DNA of 64,000 nt from Rhizobiales bacterium TNE-4 (GTDB taxonomy: Bacteria; Pseudomonadota; Alphaproteobacteria; Rhizobiales; Beijerinckiaceae). Numbering within the stretch: the first letter of the stretch is position 1; every line of letters starts with the position of its first letter. The translations under genes were made by a program, and so were the position numbers. The stretch spans positions 1,054,001-1,118,000 of the forward strand of contig JAHRCV010000001.1 in the NCBI GenBank assembly GCA_019083985.1. The letters are read 5' to 3'. This document shows positions 20,140 through 29,404 of this stretch, piece after piece. The notes below the pieces were generated by a model that ran no database searches, had not been told where the DNA came from, and worked only from the letters and a program-made list of their open reading frames with translations.

Positions 20140-21664
20140 GGGATACGCCCTGCCCGCCTGTCATCATCAGCCCCACATCTTCACGCGCCACGCTGCGCGC
20201 GTCGACCGGGGCCGTTACCGTCCCGTGATGAATAACAGCGATACGATCTGCGATGGCGAAAATCTCATCGAGATCCTGGGATATCATGAGGACCGCGGTG
20301 CCTGCGGCGGCAAGATCGATCAAGGCCTGCCGGATCAACACCGCAGCACCAGCGTCAACGCCCCATGTCGGATTGTCGATGACAAGGACCCGCGGGTTGC
20401 CAATGATTTCGCGACCAACGACGAATTTCTGCAAATTGCCGCCCGACAATTTTCCAGCGTCCGCTAGCGGTGATGGTGTTCGCACATCGAATTTAGTGAT
20501 GATGGCATCTGACAATGCGCGCGCCTTGTCGAACGCAATGACGCCGCTTGGTGCGATATCGCTTGTTGCGTGGCGTGACAACACGACATTGTCCGGCAAT
20601 GACAGGGCGCCGACGGCGGCATGGCCATTGCGCTCTTCCGGCAAAAAGGCCGCACCCTGACGGCGGCGTGCATCAATGCCGGCATCTCCACAGGCTTCGC
20701 CATCGATCAGCACCATGCCGCGGTCCGGCGCGGCGCGCTCGCCGGAGAGAATTTCAAACAATTCACTCTGGCCATTGCCTGCCACGCCTGCGAGGCCAAG
20801 AATTTCGCCGCCGCGGATATCAAGCGACACATTTCGCAGGGCGATGCCGTGGAGTTCGGCCGGAGGGGCGCTCAGCCCGCGCAACGACAAGCGCACATCC
20901 GCAGGCCGGTGGTCGCGATCGCGCAAAGGTGGAATGGCCGAACCCACCATCAGGCTCGCCAATTTTTGCGGCGTCTCTTCGCGCGGATTGCAGGTCGCTA
21001 CGACGCGCCCGCCGCGCAGAATGGTGGCGCGATCGCAGAGCCGCGTCACTTCTTCAAGCTTATGCGAGATATAAAGCAGCGCGCAGCCTTGGCGCGCGAG
21101 CTCTTCGAGCGTGGTGAAAAGATTATCGGCCTCTTGCGGCGTGAGGACGGATGTCGGTTCGTCGAGGATCAAGAGTTTCGGTTCACGCAGCAAAGCGCGC
21201 ACGATCTCGATGCGTTGACGCTCACCTGCTGACAGCGTCCACACCTCACGCTTGGGGTCGAGCGCGAGGCCATAACGGTCACCTAATTCTTGAATGCGCT
21301 TGTTGAGCACACGCAGCCTCACCCCTGCCGGCATAGCCACGGCAATGTTCTCGGCGACGGTGAGATTGTCGAACAACGAGAAATGCTGGAACACCATGCC
21401 GATCCCAAGCGACGCTGCCTCTTCGGGGTTGGCGAGTGTGACGGGGCGTCCCTGCCAAAGAATGCGGCCGTCATCGGGCGCGAGCAGACCGTCTAGAATT
21501 TTGACAAGGGTGGACTTGCCAGCCCCGTTCTCGCCGAGCAATGCGTGGATTTCGCCGGTGCGCAGCGTGAGACTGACATGATCGTTCGCTGTCAAATCGC
21601 CGAAGCGTTTGACGATGCCATCGAGCACGCACAGGGGAGCGTCTGCGCCCTCTACCTCGGCCAC
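20129..21664 (-). CDS. ABC transporter ATP-binding protein with two ATPase domains
   Basis: Energises uptake through the two following permeases. The 511-residue protein has two ATPase domains. The first has Walker A GENGAGKST (near 48), signature LSAGERQR and Walker B LLILDEPTS. The second has a degenerate Walker A (GVAGNGQSE) with signature LSGGNLQK, as usual in the RbsA/YufO class. It is the first gene of the ATPase-permease-permease-binding-protein unit. The 124-base gap upstream contains a strong stem-loop. Confidence 0.94.
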   Translation of the reverse strand: MAEVEGADAPLCVLDGIVKRFGDLTANDHVSLTLRTGEIHALLGENGAGKSTLVKILDGLLAPDDGRILWQGRPVTLANPEEAASLGIGMVFQHFSLFDNLTVAENIAVAMPAGVRLRVLNKRIQELGDRYGLALDPKREVWTLSAGERQRIEIVRALLREPKLLILDEPTSVLTPQEADNLFTTLEELARQGCALLYISHKLEEVTRLCDRATILRGGRVVATCNPREETPQKLASLMVGSAIPPLRDRDHRPADVRLSLRGLSAPPAELHGIALRNVSLDIRGGEILGLAGVAGNGQSELFEILSGERAAPDRGMVLIDGEACGDAGIDARRRQGAAFLPEERNGHAAVGALSLPDNVVLSRHATSDIAPSGVIAFDKARALSDAIITKFDVRTPSPLADAGKLSGGNLQKFVVGREIIGNPRVLVIDNPTWGVDAGAAVLIRQALIDLAAAGTAVLMISQDLDEIFAIADRIAVIHHGTVTAPVDARSVAREDVGLMMTGGQGVSHAA

Positions 21665-21722
21665 GCGTGAAATCCTTCTCCGCCGCGGCCAAAGCGCCGC
21701 CGGTCCTTCCGCTTATTGGACC

Positions 21723-21770
21723 ACGGGGCCGCACCCTCCCGCAATGCGGCGAGAGGGTTTACGGCCCCGT
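21723..21770. repeat. Long nested stem-loop upstream of the BMP transporter operon
   Basis: An outer 9-bp stem (ACGGGGCCG at 21723-21731 with CGGCCCCGT at 21762-21770) encloses ACCCTC/GAGGGT and a CCGC/GCGG tip with a three-base loop, giving about 19 pairs in 48 bases. It lies between the quinone oxidoreductase stop and the transporter ATPase start, both on the minus strand. Neither side has a T-run, so it is not a standard intrinsic terminator. It could insulate or attenuate transcription into the transporter. Confidence 0.6.
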
Positions 21771-21788
21771 TTCAACAGGGAAAGCCGG

Positions 21789-22760
21789 TCAGGGGATCAG
21801 GACGGTCGCGCCCGTGGTCTTGCGGCTTTCGAGCGCCTTATGGGCTTCCGCCACGTCCTTCAGGGCGTAACGATGATGGACCGGGATTTTGACGGCGCCG
21901 GAGGCGACGACATCGAACAGATCCTTCGCCATAGCGACGAGCGCATCGCGCTGCCCGGCATAGCCGAAGAGCGTCGGGCGTGTGGCGAAGAGCGAACCCT
22001 TCTGCGCAAGAAGGCCGAGGTTGAAGGCATCCACGGGGCCTGACGCATTGCCGAAGCTGACGAACAGGCCGCGGGGGCGAATGCAATCAAGCGAGGCTGG
22101 GAAGGTTGCCTTGCCGACGCCGTCATAGACGACCGGGCAAAGCTTACCGCCGGTGATTTCTTTCACGCGGGCCGCGAAATCCTCGTTCTTATAGTCGATG
22201 ACGTAGTCATAGCCGTGCTCTTTGGCGAGCTGGATCTTCTCCGGGCCGCCGACTGTACCGATGACGGTTGCGCCGAGATGCTTGGCCCATTGACCGGCAA
22301 TGAGACCAACGCCGCCCGCGGCAGCGTGAAACAGGATCGTGTCGCCTGGCTTCACGACATAGGTCTGACGCAGCAGATATTGCGTGGTGAGGCCCTTGAG
22401 CATCATCGCTGCGGCCGTTTCATAAGAAATGGCGGCCGGGAGGTGCACGAGGTTGGCAGCGGCAATGTTGCGTTCTTCAGCATAGGAACCGATGGCCGTG
22501 CCATAGGCGACGCGGTCGCCGGGCTTGAATTCGGTCACGCCGGGACCAACCGCGATCACATCGCCCGCGCCTTCCGAGCCCGGTGTGAAGGGCATGGGCT
22601 GCGGATAGAGGCCTGTGCGGTGATAGACATCGATGAAGTTGAGACCCACGGCCTTTTGTTTGATCCGGACCTCGTTCGGGCCGGGCGGCGGCAGTTCGAC
22701 ATCCTCGTAAACAAGCGCGTCAGGACCGCCCACTGTGTGAACGCGGATCATTTTGGCCAT
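21789..22760 (-). CDS. NADPH:quinone oxidoreductase (zeta-crystallin type)
   Basis: Medium-chain dehydrogenase/reductase of the quinone oxidoreductase branch, 323 residues without catalytic zinc ligands. The GroES-like N-terminal half has VGLNFIDVYHRTGLYP and PGSEGAGDVIAVG, and the Rossmann part has AAAGGVGLIAGQWAKHLGA. These are hallmark strings of the Qor family. The start at 22760 follows a strong GGGAGG site. A frame extension to 22817 is not supported. It appears monocistronic. Confidence 0.94.
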   Translation of the reverse strand: MAKMIRVHTVGGPDALVYEDVELPPPGPNEVRIKQKAVGLNFIDVYHRTGLYPQPMPFTPGSEGAGDVIAVGPGVTEFKPGDRVAYGTAIGSYAEERNIAAANLVHLPAAISYETAAAMMLKGLTTQYLLRQTYVVKPGDTILFHAAAGGVGLIAGQWAKHLGATVIGTVGGPEKIQLAKEHGYDYVIDYKNEDFAARVKEITGGKLCPVVYDGVGKATFPASLDCIRPRGLFVSFGNASGPVDAFNLGLLAQKGSLFATRPTLFGYAGQRDALVAMAKDLFDVVASGAVKIPVHHRYALKDVAEAHKALESRKTTGATVLIP

Positions 22761-22864
22761 GGCGAATGCCCTCCCTTTGGTTGGAAGGCAATCTAGCGGT
22801 CGATCCGGACGTGACAAGCCAGATTGGACTCTGTCACTGTGTATAGCAGACGAGAAAGGTCTGC

Positions 22865-24562
22865 ATGATGAGCATGGCTTCCACTGGCCCCTCCAGCGGC
22901 GGGGTGTTTACACCCAAACTCATCAGTGCGCTGCGTGAGGGATACACGGCGCAGATGTTCCGCCGCGATCTTGTCGCCGGGATCACTGTGGCGATGGTGG
23001 CCCTGCCCTTGTCGATGGCAATTGCGACCGCGTCGGGAACGACGCCCGACCGTGGCCTGATCACCGCCATCGTCGGCGGCTTTCTCGTATCGGCTTTGGG
23101 CGGCAGCCGGTTTCAGATCGGCGGTCCGGCGGGCGCCTTCATTGTGCTCGTCGCCTCCATCATCGAACGCCAAGGGCTCGACGGGCTCATCATGGCGACC
23201 ACCATGGCGGGCGTGCTTCTCATCGCCATCGGCGCGCTGCGGTTAGGCACTTACATCAAATATATTCCGCACCCTGTGATCGTCGGGTTCACCGCGGGCA
23301 TTGCGGTTGTGATCGCTGCGAGCCAGATCGTCGATCTCTTGGGCCTGACTTTGCCATCGCGCGAACCAGCAGCGCTTTTGCCAAAGCTCGCGGCAATTTC
23401 TGCAGCACTCCCGACGATCAATCCCGGTGCGATCTTCATTGCCGCGCTGGCAATGTCGATCATCCTGATCTTGCGCAAGCTGAAGCCGCATTGGCCGGGA
23501 TTTTTGATCGCCATACTGGTTGCGTCTTTCGCCGCTATCGCACTCGGCAAGATGGGCTATTCAGTGGCTACAATCGGCACCCGATTTGGGGGCATTCCGG
23601 ATGGATTGCCGGCGCCGCAATTGCCGGCATTCTCTTTCGCCAAGATGGTCGCGCTGATCCCCGACGCCTTGGCCATCGCAATTCTCGGCGGCATTGAATC
23701 CTTGCTCTCGGCTGTGGTCGCCGATGGATTATCCGGCCGCCGTCATCGCTCCAATTGCGAATTGGTCGCTCAGGGCGTCGGCAATATCGGGTCCGCCTTG
23801 TTTGGCGGCATTTGCGTGACAGGCACCATTGCGCGCACGGCGACGAATGTGAAAAGCGGAGCCGCCACACCTGTCTCAGGCATGATCCATTCAGTCGTGC
23901 TTTTGCTCCTGATGCTGGTCGCAGCACCCTTGGCGTCCTACATCCCGCTAGCATCGCTCGGGGCCATTCTCGCGATCGTTTGTTGGGGAATGGCGGATCG
24001 CGCCGAATTTATCGGCATACTCAAGCGTTCGCGTGGGGAGGCCGTCATTCTGCTGTCGGTGTTTTTCCTCACGATCTTCCGTGATCTGACAGAAGCGATT
24101 GCCGTCGGCGTGGTGCTTGGCGCGGTGTTCTTCATGCATCGCATGGCTGAGGTCGTTGCCGTTGAAACCGGGACCTCGCTCATCGAAAAAGACGCGCCTG
24201 ATACCTTAGAGCGCGGTGCGGACTTCGCCACACCGGCGGATAGAGAGACGCTTGTCTACAAGATTTCCGGGCCGTTCTTTTTCGGCGCGGCGTCCGAAGT
24301 GGGCGCGGTTCTGGACCGCATCGGCGACATGCCGAAGCGTTTCGTGCTCGACCTATCAGCCGTGCCCTTTATCGATAGTTCAGGCGTTCAAACGCTCGAA
24401 AGCACGATGAAGCGCATGCGGCAGCACAATACAGAAATTATCTTGGCGGGTGTGCGTCCTGCCGTGATGCGCGTTCTGCAAAGCCATGGCATTGCAGATC
24501 CACGTGTGGTTTTCGTCGCCAGCGTTGCGGACAGCGAGGCACCGCGGCACAGCAGATCCTAA
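22865..24562 (+). CDS. SulP family anion transporter with STAS domain
   Basis: Inner-membrane anion permease of the SLC26/SulP family, 565 residues. It has about 12-14 membrane segments (residues 30-430) and a C-terminal STAS domain (about 460-555) with FVLDLSAVPFIDSSGVQTLE, the anti-sigma-antagonist-like core. The substrate may be sulfate, bicarbonate or a dicarboxylate and cannot be told from sequence. ATG codons at 22865 and 22868 follow an AAAGG site. Its stop is one base from the stop of the opposing phosphatidylcholine synthase. Confidence 0.93.
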   Translation: MMSMASTGPSSGGVFTPKLISALREGYTAQMFRRDLVAGITVAMVALPLSMAIATASGTTPDRGLITAIVGGFLVSALGGSRFQIGGPAGAFIVLVASIIERQGLDGLIMATTMAGVLLIAIGALRLGTYIKYIPHPVIVGFTAGIAVVIAASQIVDLLGLTLPSREPAALLPKLAAISAALPTINPGAIFIAALAMSIILILRKLKPHWPGFLIAILVASFAAIALGKMGYSVATIGTRFGGIPDGLPAPQLPAFSFAKMVALIPDALAIAILGGIESLLSAVVADGLSGRRHRSNCELVAQGVGNIGSALFGGICVTGTIARTATNVKSGAATPVSGMIHSVVLLLLMLVAAPLASYIPLASLGAILAIVCWGMADRAEFIGILKRSRGEAVILLSVFFLTIFRDLTEAIAVGVVLGAVFFMHRMAEVVAVETGTSLIEKDAPDTLERGADFATPADRETLVYKISGPFFFGAASEVGAVLDRIGDMPKRFVLDLSAVPFIDSSGVQTLESTMKRMRQHNTEIILAGVRPAVMRVLQSHGIADPRVVFVASVADSEAPRHSRS

Positions 24563-24563
24563 C

Positions 24564-25289
24564 TCAGTCAGTGTGTTTCGGACGGCGCAAAACACCGAGG
24601 CCGACGAAATAGACGAGCGTGACGAGGAGTGCCGTCCGCGTGATCAAGCCAGGATCGAGATCCTCGAAGATGGCCGCGCAGGCAGCGATGGCCCAGACGA
24701 CCAGCATGGTGATGGTCAGCGGCCGAAAAGCCTTCACCCGGATCGGATGGACGAAGACGACCGGAAAGGCTTGCGCGATCGCGGTGACGACCACGAGAAC
24801 GGCCATCACGATCGGCGGCAAAGGGAAGATAAGCAGATAGAAAATGACAAGGTTCCAAACGGCCGGGAAACCGGCGAACCAATTGTCTTCGGTCTTCATG
24901 CGCGTGTCGGCGAAATAGACCGCAGCGCTGGCCACGATCACGCAACCGAGGAAGACCAATAAGGGGAACGGCGCGAGCCCGGATGAGATCAGGATGGCTG
25001 CGGGAACGAAGACGTAGGTGGTGAAATCCACCACGAGGTCGAGTGTCTCGCCATTGATCGCTGGGACACGTTCGGCAATGCCGATCTTGCGCGCGAGCGG
25101 TCCATCGAGACCGTCAGCGACAAGCGCGACACCGAGCCAAAAGAAAGCCTCGGCCGCGTCGCCTTGAAACGCTGCGATCAGGGACAAAAGCGCAAAAGCA
25201 GTCCCCGAGGCTGTCAGTGCGTGGACGGCATAGGCCGGCAGACGTTCTCTCAGCGGGCGGTGCTGCGGGTCGGGTTGTGATTGCGCCAA
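24564..25289 (-). CDS. pcs: Phosphatidylcholine synthase
   Basis: Condenses CDP-diacylglycerol with choline to make phosphatidylcholine in the inner membrane, a one-step route found in rhizobia, Brucella and relatives. The 241-residue protein has the CDP-alcohol phosphotransferase signature DGLDGPLAR followed after a spacer by GETLDLVVDF, and about eight membrane helices. The spacing in this motif and the WNLVIFYLL region are typical of Pcs rather than PssA. It is transcribed alone. Choline must come from outside or from another pathway. Confidence 0.92.
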   Translation of the reverse strand: MAQSQPDPQHRPLRERLPAYAVHALTASGTAFALLSLIAAFQGDAAEAFFWLGVALVADGLDGPLARKIGIAERVPAINGETLDLVVDFTTYVFVPAAILISSGLAPFPLLVFLGCVIVASAAVYFADTRMKTEDNWFAGFPAVWNLVIFYLLIFPLPPIVMAVLVVVTAIAQAFPVVFVHPIRVKAFRPLTITMLVVWAIAACAAIFEDLDPGLITRTALLVTLVYFVGLGVLRRPKHTD

Positions 25290-25354
25290 GATGGCCTCCG
25301 GATCGCGGGCGGCATCCTTAGCACATGCCCAACCTGCTTATCCAATGGGAAGGT

Positions 25355-26158
25355 TCAGCCGAACCAATAGGCGCGCAACGCCCCAGCTCCGACCGCATTC
25401 ACAGCGATCATGGAGCCGAGCGCGAGCAGGACAAGGCCTAAGGGCGCCGTTGCGCGCGGGCCGATCATCTTTTCCGCCGTCATGACAGCGGCCAAAACGG
25501 CCATCCAGATCAGGTTCATGGCACCGGCTGCAGCGGCGGCAAGCATCAGCACCCAGCAGCACAAAATGCACGCGATTCCCTGCTCTGCTCCGATCTTGAG
25601 TGTCTGCCCCATCCCCGGATTTTCGGGGGCATCGGTGAAGTCATGTCGGCAGGCGGCAAGGCTCAGGCGCTTGAGCGGCGCGAATTGCCAGAGACCGGCA
25701 AGCCCAATCGCAAACCCACCCATGATCCCCAGTGCTGTCGACGGGAGATTGAGGCGGGCCAAAATCTGCGCGCCGAGGATTTGCATGCCGGCGAAAATGC
25801 TTGCGGCCACCAGCCAGACCCCGAGATAGGCGGTGATCAGCAGGATCGGTTTGATCGCGCCCCCCTGCCTTTCAATGCGTGCCGCAAAGGCAAAGGCCAT
25901 CGGAATGGCCGATGGCAGCATCATGGCGGGCACCATGGGAAGCCATACCGCCAGAGCCATTGCATAGCCGTCTAGGAAAGTGGCGGATGTCGGTACCGGT
26001 CGGCAGATCGCGGCCCAAAGCGCGGCGGCTGACGGTATGCCCGGCGGGAGGGCTGCCAACAGCGCCGCCCAACCGGCCGCGATAAGGCCGGCCAGCGTTA
26101 ACGCCGTGACCCAAGCGGTCTGGGATATGGCCGGTTGTGTTTCGGAGCCCGTGCTCAT
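25355..26158 (-). CDS. DUF2182 integral membrane protein
   Basis: A 267-residue protein with about six or seven hydrophobic segments. The WLPMVPAMMLPSAIPM segment and the GLWQFAPLKRLSLAACRHD segment match the DUF2182 family, whose members are annotated as predicted metal-binding membrane proteins. In many relatives the second segment reads K-x-x-C-L-x-x-C-R; here the first cysteine is serine. Function is unknown. It is divergent from the FAD monooxygenase that begins 88 bases away. Confidence 0.82.
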   Translation of the reverse strand: MSTGSETQPAISQTAWVTALTLAGLIAAGWAALLAALPPGIPSAAALWAAICRPVPTSATFLDGYAMALAVWLPMVPAMMLPSAIPMAFAFAARIERQGGAIKPILLITAYLGVWLVAASIFAGMQILGAQILARLNLPSTALGIMGGFAIGLAGLWQFAPLKRLSLAACRHDFTDAPENPGMGQTLKIGAEQGIACILCCWVLMLAAAAAGAMNLIWMAVLAAVMTAEKMIGPRATAPLGLVLLALGSMIAVNAVGAGALRAYWFG

Positions 26159-26245
26159 GATCGGTTTTTAGCATGGTGCAGTTTTTCGTCCCATGCGGCC
26201 CTTTGCGGATGGATGGTACCGGTCTTCGGCCCTATACATCCCGGT

Positions 26246-27382
26246 ATGTCGGACTCATTCGATATCATCATTGTCGGCGCTGGAGCCGTCGGGCTTGCGG
26301 CAGGCATCGGTTTTGCCCGCGCCGGGCAGCGCGTGGCTGTGGTCGGTGCCGATGGCGCCCGCCGCGATGGTCGCACGGTCGCGCTGATGGAAACATCGCT
26401 TCACGTGCTGGATCGGCTTGGCCTGCGCGCAACCGTTGAAGAGCATGGCGCCCCGCTCATTCATTTACGCATCATCGATGATACTGGTCGGCTGTTGCGG
26501 GCGCCGCCGGTGACGTTCGATTCCGCTGAAATCGGGCTTGATGCGTTTGGCTTTAATGTGGAAGCGGCGACCCTTGTCGATATCCTAGCCGCTGAAGCGG
26601 ATCGCACCGCGAGGCTGGTGCGGATCCGCGAGAACGCCGCCGCTGTGAAGGATGGCTGCGTCACGCTTGGTGATGGCGTTTCAATCAGAGCGCCGTTGGT
26701 GATTGGCGCTGATGGTCGCCATTCCATGGTTCGGAAAGCAGCTGGCGTTGGTGCCAAGGAATGGACGTATGACCAGACGGCTGTAACGGCGATCTTTGCG
26801 CATCACCGATCGCACCGCGATACGTCCACCGAATTTCATACGGTCGAAGGGCCATTCACATTAGTGCCCCTGCCCGGCAAACGCTCAAGTCTCGTTTGGC
26901 TGTGCAAGCCCGAGCGTGCTGCACGTTTGATGGCACTGGATGATGACGCGTTCGGACGGGCCGTCGAGGATCAAGCGCAGTCCATGCTCGGCGCGATGCG
27001 GCTTGATGGACCGCGTGGTGCAGTGCCGATGGGCGGCATCTCTGTCGCCGACGTCGTTGCACCCGGCGTTGCACTGGCCGGTGAAGCGGCGCATGTCTTC
27101 CCACCCATTGGCGCGCAAGGCTTAAACCTCGGTTTGCGCGATGTCGCCGATCTGCTCGACGCCTTTTCGAATGGCGTTTCGGACACCGGTTTTGCGCGCT
27201 ATCGCAAAGGCCGGATGAGTGACATCGCGTTCCGGACCCATGCGGTGGATGCACTCAACCGCTCCTTATTAGCCGGTTTTATGCCCGTCGATGCCGCACG
27301 CACGATGGGCCTGACCTTGCTTGGATCGATTGGGCCGTTGCGTCGCTTCGTGATGCGGCAGGGCTTGGGCAGCGCGCGTTAA
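26246..27382 (+). CDS. FAD-dependent monooxygenase, UbiH/Coq6 family
   Basis: Flavoprotein hydroxylase of 378 residues. Motifs are the N-terminal FAD dinucleotide fold IIIVGAGAVGLAAG, the middle DG motif GADGRHSMVRKAAG, and the C-terminal FAD ribityl motif GVALAGEAAHVFPPIGAQGLNLGLRD, the UbiH-type form. It is probably a ubiquinone ring hydroxylase, but which ring position it acts on cannot be told. The ATG at 26246 begins the Rossmann fold directly; the open upstream frame to 26135 is not family-like. The gene overlaps the opposing AEC permease by a few bases at their stops. Confidence 0.9.
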   Translation: MSDSFDIIIVGAGAVGLAAGIGFARAGQRVAVVGADGARRDGRTVALMETSLHVLDRLGLRATVEEHGAPLIHLRIIDDTGRLLRAPPVTFDSAEIGLDAFGFNVEAATLVDILAAEADRTARLVRIRENAAAVKDGCVTLGDGVSIRAPLVIGADGRHSMVRKAAGVGAKEWTYDQTAVTAIFAHHRSHRDTSTEFHTVEGPFTLVPLPGKRSSLVWLCKPERAARLMALDDDAFGRAVEDQAQSMLGAMRLDGPRGAVPMGGISVADVVAPGVALAGEAAHVFPPIGAQGLNLGLRDVADLLDAFSNGVSDTGFARYRKGRMSDIAFRTHAVDALNRSLLAGFMPVDAARTMGLTLLGSIGPLRRFVMRQGLGSAR

Positions 27383-28338
27383 AACAGGCTCGCCGGCAAT
27401 TTGTTTTCTGTGATGAGCCACAAAAGTGCTGTCACTGTGCCGACTGACAACATCGTGCCCAGCAGGATCGCGGTCGACGCACGCTCGACATAGACGTGGT
27501 ATTGATTGGCAATCACGAACACGTTGAGCGCGGGCGGCAAGGCCGCCATTAACACCGCCGTCATCATCCATTCCCGGTTGAATGGACCAAGGAATGACAA
27601 AATCACAAACACGACCACCGGGTGCAGCACGAGCTTGATGAACAAGAGCGCGGGCATTTCCCACGGCACGGTTTTGACCGGGCGCAAAGCCACCGTCACA
27701 CCCATGGTGAAGAGCGCGACCGGAGCGGCGGCATTTTTGAGGAAGGTCAGCATCGTATCGATGGCCGCCGGAGGCTGATATTTAAAATAGGCGGCGACGA
27801 CAGCAACGGCGATCGACACGTTGAACGGATGGGTCACAACGCGCTTGACGATGTACCAAACGGTCTCGCCGAATTTCATCTTCTCGCTGCCGCCCAAGGA
27901 CATCAGGAACGGCACCAAGGTGAACAGCAAGATATTGTCGAACACGAATATCAGCGCTGTCGGCACGATCGCTTCGGTACCGATCACCGAGATCGTGAGG
28001 CCCGGGCCCATATAGCCGATATTGGCATAGGCACCGGCGACGGCCTGCACGGTGGCCTCGCGGATGCGGCCTTTCATAGTGATGACGCCGACGAGGAAGG
28101 CGAGCGCAAAGGCGACATAGGTCGCAAGCGTGGTGCCGATCACATAGGGCCAGTTGGCGAGCTGCTCGAACGGAGCCGACGAGATCAGTTTGAAGAACAG
28201 GGCCGGTAACGCGACATAGACGATGAAGAAGTTCATCCATTGCAGGCCAGCCTCGGGCAGTTTCTTCAGCTTGCCGCAGAAGAAGCCCAGAAAGATCAGC
28301 CCGAAGAAGGGCAAGGCCAGAGCGAGGACGGATGACAA
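27379..28338 (-). CDS. AEC family permease (auxin efflux carrier-like)
   Basis: Inner-membrane transporter of the AEC/MdcF family, about 319 residues and ten hydrophobic segments. AYANIGYMGPGL in the middle matches the conserved N-x-G-x-x-G region, and the C-terminal AALPPALNVFVIANQY is typical. I chose a TTG at 28338 because it gives the family N-terminus (SSVLALALPFFGLIFLGF). Another TTG at 28392 adds 18 residues, and no ATG is available near either. The substrate may be malate, malonate or another organic acid. Confidence 0.87.
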   Translation of the reverse strand: MSSVLALALPFFGLIFLGFFCGKLKKLPEAGLQWMNFFIVYVALPALFFKLISSAPFEQLANWPYVIGTTLATYVAFALAFLVGVITMKGRIREATVQAVAGAYANIGYMGPGLTISVIGTEAIVPTALIFVFDNILLFTLVPFLMSLGGSEKMKFGETVWYIVKRVVTHPFNVSIAVAVVAAYFKYQPPAAIDTMLTFLKNAAAPVALFTMGVTVALRPVKTVPWEMPALLFIKLVLHPVVVFVILSFLGPFNREWMMTAVLMAALPPALNVFVIANQYHVYVERASTAILLGTMLSVGTVTALLWLITENKLPASLF

Positions 28339-28489
28339 GGCGCAGATCCGGTTGCGATGGCGCGTTTTGATCTGAACCGGGGGCAGCGTCAACGGCGCCG
28401 CCGGTATGGCCGCTCTGCGCCTCTGATGACAGTCGAGGGTATGCCATGCTAGCCAGCGGGACGGTTACCTGTCTGGAATCGCTTGTTTT

Positions 28490-29401
28490 ATGACCGAACC
28501 TGCCCGCCTGGATCGCGATCAGCGCGCCCCAACCGATGTTTCAGCCGCTATGCGGCTCGAGGCGTTCGGTTTCCGTATCGTGGCGGGGTTTGCACGCTTG
28601 CTGCCGCTTGATGTCGCCTCCTGGCTATCAGGCTGGATCTGGCGGGTGATTGCGCCTTGGCTCCGGCGTGACAAACGCGCGATGCAGCAGATCGCCATGG
28701 CTCTGCCTGACATTTCCGCAGCCGAACGGCGGCAGATCATCAATCGGATGTGGCGCAATCTCGGCCGCAATTTCGGCGAAGCCTTCCATCTCGACGAGAT
28801 CCATTCCGATCCGACACGGATCGCGCTGCGCGCGACGCCCGAGACGCTCGCTGAACTCAAGACCTTGTCGCGACTGATCGTCGTCAGCCTCCACACGGGC
28901 AATTGGGAAGTGGCCTCCCTCGCCTTTTCGAAATCGAGCCAAATTCCTGTCACGGGTATTTATCAGCGTCTGAAAAACCCGCTGGTCGATGTCGAAGTTG
29001 TTGCCATGCGCAAGCGCTTTTATCAGCTGGGTCTTTTTCCCAAGGGCAAGGACGCGTTGGTGAAAATGATCCGTACCGTCAAGAATGGCGGCGCGGCGGC
29101 GCTTTTGGCGGACCTGCGTGATTTCCGCGGTGTCAACGTGCCATTTTTTGGACGACCCGCACCAACCTCCACCATTCCGGCCATTATCTCGCTCTCGCAA
29201 GACGCCCCAATTTTGATTGGCCGCGTCATCCGGACCGAAGGCGCGCATTTTATCTGCGAGTATGAATTGCTCCGGTTTACTCCAACAGGCGACCGCGACG
29301 CAGATGTGCTCGCATTGACCGCACAGATCCACGCGCAATTTGAAGCGTGGATCCGCGAATATCCCGATCAATGGATGTGGGCGCATCGGCGCTGGGGTTG
29401 A
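28490..29401 (+). CDS. Lipid A biosynthesis-type acyltransferase (LpxL/HtrB family)
   Basis: A 303-residue member of the LpxL-like acyltransferase family, which adds secondary acyl chains to lipid A at the inner membrane. The active-site motif is HTGNWE (family HxxxxD/E) near residue 135. MWRNLGRNFGEAFHLDEI before it and PVTGIYQRLKNPLVD after it are conserved. A hydrophobic stretch near residues 28-58 anchors it. It ends three bases before recG and is probably co-transcribed with it. Which acyl position it serves is not clear. Confidence 0.88.
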   Translation: MTEPARLDRDQRAPTDVSAAMRLEAFGFRIVAGFARLLPLDVASWLSGWIWRVIAPWLRRDKRAMQQIAMALPDISAAERRQIINRMWRNLGRNFGEAFHLDEIHSDPTRIALRATPETLAELKTLSRLIVVSLHTGNWEVASLAFSKSSQIPVTGIYQRLKNPLVDVEVVAMRKRFYQLGLFPKGKDALVKMIRTVKNGGAAALLADLRDFRGVNVPFFGRPAPTSTIPAIISLSQDAPILIGRVIRTEGAHFICEYELLRFTPTGDRDADVLALTAQIHAQFEAWIREYPDQWMWAHRRWG

Positions 29402-29404
29402 GAA

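Noticed and set aside
21665-21788. Purine riboswitch before the nucleoside-type transporter
   Set aside because: The stem-loop there does not have the three-way junction or conserved loop bases of a purine riboswitch.
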